From Opitutaceae bacterium (GTDB lineage: Bacteria > Verrucomicrobiota > Verrucomicrobiia > Opitutales > Opitutaceae): a stretch of 64,000 bases of DNA. Both the position numbers and the translations under genes were made by a program. The notes beneath the pieces are model-generated. The model saw nothing but the letters and a program-made list of their open reading frames with translations, was not told where the DNA came from and ran no database searches. The stretch spans positions 1 to 64,000 of the forward strand of contig JAEUGY010000084.1 of assembly GCA_016794625.1 (NCBI GenBank), given 5' to 3'. Every line of letters begins with the position of its first letter. Position 1 is the first letter of the stretch. Shown here one piece after another: positions 33,403 to 41,600 of the stretch.

Positions 33403-33963
33403 GTGCAGGCGGCGGTAATAGGCCCCCAATGAATTGGCGGCGCTCGAATTCTAGCAAGGCGGTAAATCTGTGGCTACTTTTCCGGGTGCCACTTTCGGAA
33501 GAGGCGAAAGGCTATCCTGATTTCTGATGGCCTCAAGTATGTGGAGCATAGTGGCTTGAGATCTTCTTTGGGGCGATTCGCTCTCGATAAAGAACCGCGT
33601 GCGTAACACTTTCATATTCAATGATTCGAGGACTTCTCTGAAGTCGGGCGACAGTTTCTTGAGTTGATTTGCCTGTTAAGGTTTTACTGTGCCAGTTCAA
33701 ACAGAGATTTTCGACTCAGGCCCCTGTGTCATGCGAGCAAATGCGGGACGTTGGATCCGAGAAGACGTAAGCCAACCTCGATTGCGAAGCAGTTGAAGGG
33801 TTCTCCTGACGGATGCCTCAGACTGCAGGATTCGACATGTGCCCAGTCTAGCTCATTTCTGGGGCGGACCAAGGCCGTGATCGTTTTCTTCAGTTTGCAC
33901 TGTAGAGCTCTTCACGAACTTTTGAGTTGGCGGAGCATCAATAACTGCTGCACGTGGGTCGGA
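33403..33963. other. 561-bp low-GC region upstream of the methyltransferase
   Basis: AT-richer than the flanks and continuous in composition with the restriction-modification genes. Frames on either strand are short and show no coding bias or family match; an open frame running into the DUF1501 3' end looks spurious. It probably holds the promoter of the R-M operon and the edge of the acquired segment. No C-protein (controller) gene is seen. Confidence 0.6.
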
Positions 33964-35460
33964 TCACGCCAGGATGTCGTGGAGCACGTGCCCGTGCACG
34001 TCGGTCAGGCGGCGGTCGATGCCGTTGTGACGCACGAAGAGGCGGGTGTGGTCGATGCCGAGGAGGTGGAGCAGGGTGGCGTGGATGTCGTACACCTCCG
34101 TCACCTTCTTCCGGTCGAGAGGCTTGTACCCCCAGGGATCGCTTTCGCCGGCGACAATGCCGCCCTTGATTCCGGCGCCGCATAACCAGTTTGTAAATAC
34201 GTAGGGATTGTGGTCGCGCCCGACGCCGCCCTGCGACGAGGGCATGCGGCCGAACTCGGTGGTCCAGAGCACCAAGGTGTCGTCGAGAAGTCCGCGCTGC
34301 TTGAGGTCCTCGAGCAGCGCGGCGGTGCCATGCGCCATGCCCATGGCCAGGGGGCCGTGGTCGCGCAGGATGTTCTCGTGGGAGTCCCAGTTGCGGCGCG
34401 GGAATCCATTGTCGTTGCCACTCCAGATTTGCACGAAACGGACGCCGCGCTCGAGGAGGCGGCGGGCGGTCAGGCACTTTCGACCGAAGGCGTCACGCTC
34501 CTCCTCGGCGTTGATGGACTTCGGCCACTGCCGACGGCTGTCGTCGATACCGTAGCGCTGGCGGACGGCGGCCGGTTCCTTTGATAGGTCGAGCGCCTCC
34601 GGTGCCGCCAGCTGCATCTTCGCCGCGAGTTCGTAGCCGCGGATGCGCGCCTCGAGCCGCGGGTCCGATTCGCGGGCCGCCGCGTGGCCGCGGTTGAGCT
34701 CCTTGAGCAGGTCGAGGCCGGCGCGTTCGCTCTCGGGGGTGATGTAGTCGTTCCGGGGGGCGAAGAGGTCTGCGATGGGGGTCTCCGCACCGGGATAGAT
34801 GACGGTGCCCTGGTGCTGCGAGGGGAGAAATGCGGTGTCCCAGTTTTTCGGACCGTTGGAAGCGAAGCCGCGGTGGTCGGGCAGCACGACGAACGTGGGT
34901 AGGTTGTCGTTGAGGCTGCCGAGTCCGTAGCTCACCCAGCAGCCGGCGCCGGGGAAGCCGGGTGTCTGGAACCCGGTGGTCTGTAGCAGCGTGCCGGCGC
35001 TGTGCACCCCGGATTTTCCGACCATGTTGTGAATGAACGCGATGTCGTCCACGCAGGCGCCGAGCGGCGCGACCACCTCGCTGAGCTGCTTGCCGCACTG
35101 GCCGTAGGGCTTGAAGTCCCACACCGGCCGGAGCCAGGGACCGAGGCCGTCTTGAAACGTCTCCACCTTCTCGCCGAAATAAGAGGGCTGGCCGTGGCGC
35201 TTGATCAACTCCGGTTTGAAATCAAACAGATCGATGTGACTCGCCGCCCCGGCCATGAACAATTGGACGACGCGTTTGGCCTTGGGTGGGTGATGGAGCA
35301 CGCCCGTGGTCGGGCCGGAAAGCTGCGCGAAGAGGTCCCGGCCGAGCAGGTTCGTCAGGGCGACTCCGCCCAGGCCGCCGCCAAACCGCCAGAGAAAGTC
35401 ACGGCGCGAGACCGGTGCCGGCGGCGGAGCACGATGGAAGGGTGAGTTGTTTTTGAACAT
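33964..35460 (-). CDS. DUF1501-domain protein, Tat-exported
   Basis: 498 aa from the ATG at 35460. Twin-arginine signal (VSRRDFLWRFGGGLGGVALT) near residue 20. DUF1501 features: AKRVVQLFMAGAASHIDLFD, then PAGARSEIK-like central part with GVHSAGTLLQTTGFQTPGFP, then VLWTTEFGRMPSSQGGVGRD and NGIDRRLTDVHGHVLHDILA at the C-terminus. The DUF is related to sulfatases/alkaline phosphatases by fold. It follows the PSD1 gene by 11 bp; this PSD1-DUF1501 pair is a standard Planctomycetota/Verrucomicrobiota operon of unknown, possibly glycan-related function. Confidence 0.94.
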   Translation of the reverse strand: MFKNNSPFHRAPPPAPVSRRDFLWRFGGGLGGVALTNLLGRDLFAQLSGPTTGVLHHPPKAKRVVQLFMAGAASHIDLFDFKPELIKRHGQPSYFGEKVETFQDGLGPWLRPVWDFKPYGQCGKQLSEVVAPLGACVDDIAFIHNMVGKSGVHSAGTLLQTTGFQTPGFPGAGCWVSYGLGSLNDNLPTFVVLPDHRGFASNGPKNWDTAFLPSQHQGTVIYPGAETPIADLFAPRNDYITPESERAGLDLLKELNRGHAAARESDPRLEARIRGYELAAKMQLAAPEALDLSKEPAAVRQRYGIDDSRRQWPKSINAEEERDAFGRKCLTARRLLERGVRFVQIWSGNDNGFPRRNWDSHENILRDHGPLAMGMAHGTAALLEDLKQRGLLDDTLVLWTTEFGRMPSSQGGVGRDHNPYVFTNWLCGAGIKGGIVAGESDPWGYKPLDRKKVTEVYDIHATLLHLLGIDHTRLFVRHNGIDRRLTDVHGHVLHDILA

Positions 35461-35471
35461 GGCCGGCGGGG

Positions 35472-38400
35472 TCAGTCGACGAAGGCAAACTCGTTGAGGT
35501 TGAAGAGGAGGCGGCAGGCGTTTGCCCAACCAAATTTTGCCGCGTAGGCGGCCAGCGTATCCGTTTCGGTCGCCGTGGGCGCGCGACCGAAGGCCAGCTG
35601 GTAGGCGCGGGTGATGCGGGCCGTCGGACTGGTGGCTTCCTGTTCCAGCCGGTGGGCGAAGTGCTGGCTCATGGCGACGATGAAGCGGTTGTTCATCAGG
35701 GCCAGCGCCTGCAACGCGCCCCCGCTTTCGTTGCGTTTCTCGACGCTGAGCGAGGGGTCGGCGCAGTCGAGCGCGGTGAGAAGGGGCTGGGGCTGGGAGC
35801 GCACAATCATGCGATAGATGGTGCGGCGGTGGGAGGCGGGGTCGTTGAGGTCGTAGTCGCCATAACGGTAGTGCGGCGAATGCGCGGGCTGCTCGACGAC
35901 GAAGTCACGGAAGCTGGGTCCTCCCGGCGTGAGGTCGAGTTTTCCGGTCACGGACAGGATGGAGTCGCGCACTGCCTCCGCCTCCAGCCGGCGCGGATTC
36001 ATGCGCCACAATAACCGGTTGTCGGCGTCGAGGGCGGTGGCGGACTGAGCGGCGGTTGAAATGGTGGATACCTGCCGGTACGCCGCGCTGGTGACGATCA
36101 GCCGGCTCAGGGTCTTGAAGGACTGGCCGCCGTCGCGGAACTCGACCGCCAGCCAGTCGAGCAATTCAGGGTGGCTGGGTTTCTGACCCATGCGGCCGAA
36201 GTCGTTGGGGGAATCGACGATCGCGCGGCCGAAGTGGTACTGCCACACGCGGTTGACGATGGAGCGCCAGGTCAATGGATTCGCCGGGTGGGTCAGCCAG
36301 CGCGCAAGGGCGGCCCGCCGCTCGCCCTCGGGCGCGTCCGCGGCGACGCTGAACTCCGCCGGCACTCCCGGGATGATGGCCACCGCGCCCGGCCGAGCCA
36401 GCTGCTTCGGGCTGTTCACCTCGCCGCGGTGCAGCACGTGAATGGCGCGGGGTTTGCCGCCCTTGGCTCCGGTCCCCACGAAGGTGCCCTCGCCGCGATG
36501 AACCGCTCCGGCGTACACGGTGGCTTGTTCGGGCAGCCGGGCGAGATCCCGGTCGATCGTGGCGAGTTTTTCGAGGGCCTTGCCATGGACCAAACGCAAC
36601 TCGGGACCCATCGCCTGCTTGATGGCTTCGAGGCGCTCCGCGGTCAGGGTGATGATCCGGGCCTGCCGCGCGGGCATCGCTTCCGGAGTGTTGCCATCCA
36701 CCAAGTTCTCCAGCGTCCAGCGCGGGGCGAGAAAGTCCTCCACGTCCGGAGCGGACACGGCCGCGCCGGCGGCGGCGTTGGCGCCGGAGGCGTCCCAGAC
36801 CTTCACCTCCGCGAGGGCGAAGAGGTAGTCGAACTTTGTCTTCGAGAGCAGGGTGGCGGTGATGCGGACATAGCGGGCGGTGCGCCCTACGGTCCAGGTC
36901 AGGGGTGCGACACCTGGGTTGGGCACATCGGCGCCGGTGTGGTCGACGATACGAACGACGGCTTCGCGAAAGAGCGGGTCCGCCGCCAGCTCCACCTTGA
37001 AACGCACCGGGAAACCGCGGGCGTCGCGCGCCTTGCGCGGATCTCCCTGCGCGGGGAAAAGCTGCAGACGGTCGATGTCCACCGGACGGCGAAGGTCGAG
37101 CTGCACCCAACGCTCCGTGGCGGCGGTCGGGGCCACCGGGCTCTGGTAGCCCGTGAAGTTCACCGGCTCCGCCTGCGCTGCCTGCAGGCGCTTGATCTCT
37201 TCGTCGAGCGCGGTGACCGGCGCGCCGGCCTGGTGCGCGCCCAAGGCCTCCCAGGTGGCAAGCTGATCGAGCAGACGGGTCCGGGCCGCCTGCAGCTCGC
37301 TGCGCTGCCACGCGATGGCCGGATCCACGTCGTAACCGACATCGGTGCGATCGAGCGCGGCGAAGACCGACTGCACGCCGTAGTAAGTTTCCTGGGTGGC
37401 GAAGCGGTCGAACTTGTGATCGTGGCAGCGGGCGCACTGCAGGGTGGTGCTCGTGAAGGTGGTCATGGTGCTGGCCACCATGTCGTCCCGGTCGAGGTTG
37501 CGGGCGATCTTGCCGTCGGTCTTGTCCTCCGCCACCTCCGCGTGACCGATGAAGTCCCAGGGTCCCGCCGCGATGAATCCCAGCGCCTCCACGCCGTCAC
37601 GGGTATAGGGATACAGGACATCGCCGGCGATCTGTTCCTGCACAAAGCGGCCGTAGGGCTTGTCTTCGTTGAATGCGCGGATCACGTAGTCGCGGTAGGG
37701 CCAGGCGTGGGGTCGCGGCTTGTCCTTGTCGTAGCCGTGCGTCTCGCCGTAGTGGGCCACGTCCAGCCAGTGCCGGGCCCAGCGCTCGCCGTAGCGGGGG
37801 GAAGCCAGGTAGGCATCGACGCGCTTTTCGTAGGCGCGGGGATCGGGGTCGGCGAGGAACGAAGCCACGTCCTCGGGTGAGGGCGGCAGGCCGGTGAGAT
37901 CGAAACTGAGCCGGCGCAGCAGCGTGCGCCGGTCCGCTTCGGGCGCCGGCCGAAGGCCCTTGTCGGCGAGGGCTTTTTGCAGGAAGCGATCGATCGGATG
38001 GGAGGCGTTCGCGTTCTCGGGTACGGGTGGCCGGGACAGGGCCTGGAGGGACCACCAGTCGAGCGGATCGACCGGTTTGGCGGCCGGCACGGTCGCGCCC
38101 TCCGGCCAGTTGGCGCCCTGATCGATCCAGGCCCGCAGGATGCCGACCTCCTCGGCGGTCAGCGGGATGCCCTTTTCCGGCATCTTCAGCTCGGGGTGGG
38201 TGTGGGCGACAAACTGGATCAGGGGACTCGCGGCGCTGTTCCCCGGGAGGATGTTGGGACCGAAGGAGTCGCCTGCGTGGAGCGCGTACTTCGGGTCGTC
38301 CGCCCGCCAGCCTCCCTTCTGTTTGTCCGGACCGTGACAGTCCACGCAGTGCGCGGTGAAGATCGGCTGCACGTCCGCAATGAAGGAGACCGTGCGCGTG

Positions 38401-38516
38401 ACGGCAGGCGGCAGACGCGTGTCCCCGGCGGGTTCGGCCGAGTGCAACGAAGCGCCCCACGCCACAAATGCCGCCGCCAAACCGGGGAAGAGGCGGAGGG
38501 GACCGCGTTGTACCAT
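35472..38516 (-). CDS. PSD1 and planctomycete cytochrome c domain protein
   Basis: 1014 aa with signal peptide (LRLFPGLAAAFVAWGASLHS). A planctomycete-type cytochrome c heme site lies near residue 55 (AHCVDCHGPDKQKGGWRADD). PSCyt2/DUF1549 region: PIDRFLQKALADKGLRPAPE, then RRLSFDLTGLPPSPEDV, then WARHWLDVAHYGETHGYDKD. A second Cys/His cluster follows (LQCARCHDHKFDRF). An F5/8-type or Concanavalin-like insert lies in the middle (residues ~430-580: WVQLDLRRPVDIDRLQLFPA). The PSD1/DUF1553 C-terminal domain is last (RSIVNRVWQYHFGRAIVDSP, then LWRMNPRRLEAEAVRDSILS). Likely a periplasmic redox protein; substrate unknown. Confidence 0.95.
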   Translation of the reverse strand: MVQRGPLRLFPGLAAAFVAWGASLHSAEPAGDTRLPPAVTRTVSFIADVQPIFTAHCVDCHGPDKQKGGWRADDPKYALHAGDSFGPNILPGNSAASPLIQFVAHTHPELKMPEKGIPLTAEEVGILRAWIDQGANWPEGATVPAAKPVDPLDWWSLQALSRPPVPENANASHPIDRFLQKALADKGLRPAPEADRRTLLRRLSFDLTGLPPSPEDVASFLADPDPRAYEKRVDAYLASPRYGERWARHWLDVAHYGETHGYDKDKPRPHAWPYRDYVIRAFNEDKPYGRFVQEQIAGDVLYPYTRDGVEALGFIAAGPWDFIGHAEVAEDKTDGKIARNLDRDDMVASTMTTFTSTTLQCARCHDHKFDRFATQETYYGVQSVFAALDRTDVGYDVDPAIAWQRSELQAARTRLLDQLATWEALGAHQAGAPVTALDEEIKRLQAAQAEPVNFTGYQSPVAPTAATERWVQLDLRRPVDIDRLQLFPAQGDPRKARDARGFPVRFKVELAADPLFREAVVRIVDHTGADVPNPGVAPLTWTVGRTARYVRITATLLSKTKFDYLFALAEVKVWDASGANAAAGAAVSAPDVEDFLAPRWTLENLVDGNTPEAMPARQARIITLTAERLEAIKQAMGPELRLVHGKALEKLATIDRDLARLPEQATVYAGAVHRGEGTFVGTGAKGGKPRAIHVLHRGEVNSPKQLARPGAVAIIPGVPAEFSVAADAPEGERRAALARWLTHPANPLTWRSIVNRVWQYHFGRAIVDSPNDFGRMGQKPSHPELLDWLAVEFRDGGQSFKTLSRLIVTSAAYRQVSTISTAAQSATALDADNRLLWRMNPRRLEAEAVRDSILSVTGKLDLTPGGPSFRDFVVEQPAHSPHYRYGDYDLNDPASHRRTIYRMIVRSQPQPLLTALDCADPSLSVEKRNESGGALQALALMNNRFIVAMSQHFAHRLEQEATSPTARITRAYQLAFGRAPTATETDTLAAYAAKFGWANACRLLFNLNEFAFVD

Positions 38517-38617
38517 GGCGCGGTGTTAGGGGGCCCCGCGCCCGGGCGCAATTCGGCATTCGCCGCTGGCGTGCGATTGCCGGCGACGGGTGGTTCATGC
38601 CCCTGCTTCCTCGCGGC

Positions 38618-41600
38618 TTAGGGAGTCAGGTGTTTTTTGAATTCGGCGTGCAGCGCGGCGGCGAGCGATTTCCAATCCGCGGCCGCGGGGGCGTGGAGCT
38701 TTTTGAACGCCTCAAGGGACTGGACGCAGGTTTGGTTCCACTTGCCGTCGATCAGCGGACTCTTGGTTTTGGCGTCCTGATTCTTGTAGAGGCTCTTGAT
38801 CTTGGCCTTGGGATCGGGGTCCGGGATGCGGCTGAGCCAGGCCTGGACGAGGGCGGCGTCGCGGCACGAATCGCTCTGTCGCTTGGTCAGATCCCGCGCG
38901 CCCAGCAGCTTCTCGGCGGCCACGACGCGCGCCCCTTCCGTGGAGATCTTGAGCACGTTGTCAGCCTCCACGGTGGTGAACGTGCCGCTGAAGACGAGGG
39001 TGAGCGCGGGTCCGTTCAGGAGTTCGCGCAACGAAAGGTTCACGGTGGCGACCGGGCCGGCCGGGGTCGAAAACCGGTAGGCGGAGGCCGCGGGCAGTTC
39101 GAGCGTGAGGGGCAGAGGTTGGTCGCCCACGCCATCCGATTGTGCACTGTCCCACTTTGCCTGGAGGCGGATGGCATCGCCGGTGACCGGGAGCAGGGGT
39201 GTCCGACCCGTGGCTGACTCGTTCCAGGCGTGGGTGACTTTCGCGCCCTCCGGGGCCACGTCGGCGACGGACGTGCCTTGGGGCACCAGGTCGATCCACG
39301 GCAGGATGAAGGGAGGCTTGAACCGGCGAACAATCTCTGCGAGCAGCTTGGCCGTGACGACAGGATAGTAGCTGTAATTCTTGTCGTTGCTCCCCAGGAG
39401 CTCGAAACCGAAATCACGGAGCGGAGGTTGAACCGGGGCGGTGATTTGATCGTAGGTCACATCGGGCATGTCCTTCCCTCCGGCGTCACGCACGCGGATC
39501 GGCCAGGCCTGAAATCCACTTTGGGTGCCGAACTCGTAGACAAAACGCCAGATCGCCTTCGCGAGGGACTTCTTGTAGACGCCATCGACGACGGATTTCT
39601 GCAGGGGAAGGGCGTCGTACTCTTTGTTGTTCCCCAGGTCGCGATAGCACGGCAGTCGGCTGTGGTCGCAGATCTGGGAAAGATAGAGCTGCAGTTTGCC
39701 AACGTCCTCCCCTCGAGGAAAGTCAGCCTTCTTCCCCTTGGTCGGAACAGGAGCGAGTTCGCGGGTGGATACGGTGCAGGTTTTCTTCCGCTCACTGGGA
39801 AAGTCTCCCCCCGAGAACGTCGCCTCCAGCGTCGCCGAGGCGCCGATCGTGGTGGTGGAACCAAACACGTCGACCACGATGGAGTACGACTTGGCGCCGC
39901 GGATGAGCATCTCTTCCGGCCGGTTGACCGGAAGCTCCGCCGGTCGTTTGGCGTTTGCGTCCGATTTGACTGGTGTGTCCTCGTCCTCCTCCGGAGCGAC
40001 CGTGCCGCCGGCGCTGGTGCCGAGGTCTTCGAATTTTGACCACTTGGCCCCAGTGATCCCGGCCTTGTTGTCCACCCGGAGCGAGAAGCCGGTTCCGGTG
40101 AGCTTGAACCTGGCCTGGTCCGGGATGCGGACATTGTAGTTCACAATAAAAACGAGCGTCGATTTGCTATAGCCGCTTGTCTTGAGGTGCTGGTTGCCAT
40201 CGGCCAGCAGGTACACCGAGCGGGGATTGGTATCCACCGGCTTCTGGGCCACCGGGATGGCGTACTCCATCCAGGGCTGCTCATTCTGGGTGCTGACGGT
40301 GACGGTGGGCTGGACCAGACGGACACTGTTGACCTCGCCGCGTCGGATCGTGACGCGGAACGCCTTGATGGCGGTGTCGACGTTGTCGAGCGTCAGCTCG
40401 GCCCTGAGCTCGGTGGCGGCTTCACCGACCATGGTTCGAAAGCGGAACAGAAAGGGATCCTGCGAGTCGGGAGACAGGTCAATGCTCTGACCTTCGCGTG
40501 ACAGCAGCTTGATGCTCACCTTGGGTTTCGCCCCTTTGGCCTCCAGTCCACCGATCAGGATGTCGAGTCCGGTGCTGAGCCACTCGATGAAGCGCAGGGG
40601 ATGATAGAAAAAGAGGGTCTCGCCCGTGATGCCCTTCAAGCTGACGTTCTCCCACCAGCGGTGCTCCTTCAGGTCCTCGGCGAGTCTGGCGGCGTCCTCC
40701 TCGGACAGGTGTTTGCCCCGGGTGCCCTCGGCCTTGAGTTCCTTGTTCCAATCCACCTTCCACTCGGGCACGTGCACGGTGATCAGGCGCGAAAGGGCAC
40801 GATGGTTCGCGCCCGATTTGCAGAATTCGAGCCACTCCCTGGGTTGAACGACCCCGTCGGCACCAAAGGCTTCGTGCAACGCGTCCGTGCTGAGCAGTTG
40901 CTCGGTAGGGTATTTTTGGATCTGGTCAACCAAACGATTGACGAAATCCGGTGAGAAAAACCCGCTGGTGGAGGTGTCCTTGTAGACGAGCCAACTGGAG
41001 CGCGGGACCGGGACGATCTGCTTGTCGTCACCGGTGACCGCCGGGTCCATCAGGTTCTCCCCGGAAAAGATTTCAAAGTGAACGCCTTTGACGAAGCCGC
41101 TTCCCGGCAGCGGAGCCGGCACGTCCCCCATGCGCCCAATGGGTTCGCGACCGACCTGGCGGAGGCCGGAGAGCGCGTCCTCGGCGGAAAAGTCCACGAG
41201 TTTGCCGTCGAGCAACTTTCGCACCAGGGGCTCGCGTCGCTTGTTCTCTTCTTCCACCGCGTCGAGATCCGCCTGATTGGTGCCCTCCTCGGTGGTGGCG
41301 AGGATCAATTCGAAGACGGCGGTCGGGGCTTTGCCGCGCGGAGTCAGCACGGGGAGAATCTCCAGTTCGGGTGCCATCTCAAGCGTGAGCATCAAGTTCA
41401 CCATTTCATGTCCCGCTTCGCTGGCTTCCTTGGGTGGTTCCTCGAACTGACGTCGTTCCCCGACGTTCTTGATCTTCCGATAGAGGGTCAGCAGTTCCCC
41501 TTCGGGCTTTTCCTCGGTGGGGGAGAGAAACCCGTCGCGCATCTCCCAGCCGGCCTTCTGGCTGACCTTGACTCCGACCAGGCCGCTGCGGTTCTGGGCC

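Noticed and set aside
33664..34185. 173-residue plus-strand frame between the R-M pair and the DUF1501 gene
   Set aside because: Half of it is antisense to the DUF1501 C-terminus and the rest is low-GC DNA with no coding bias or family match.
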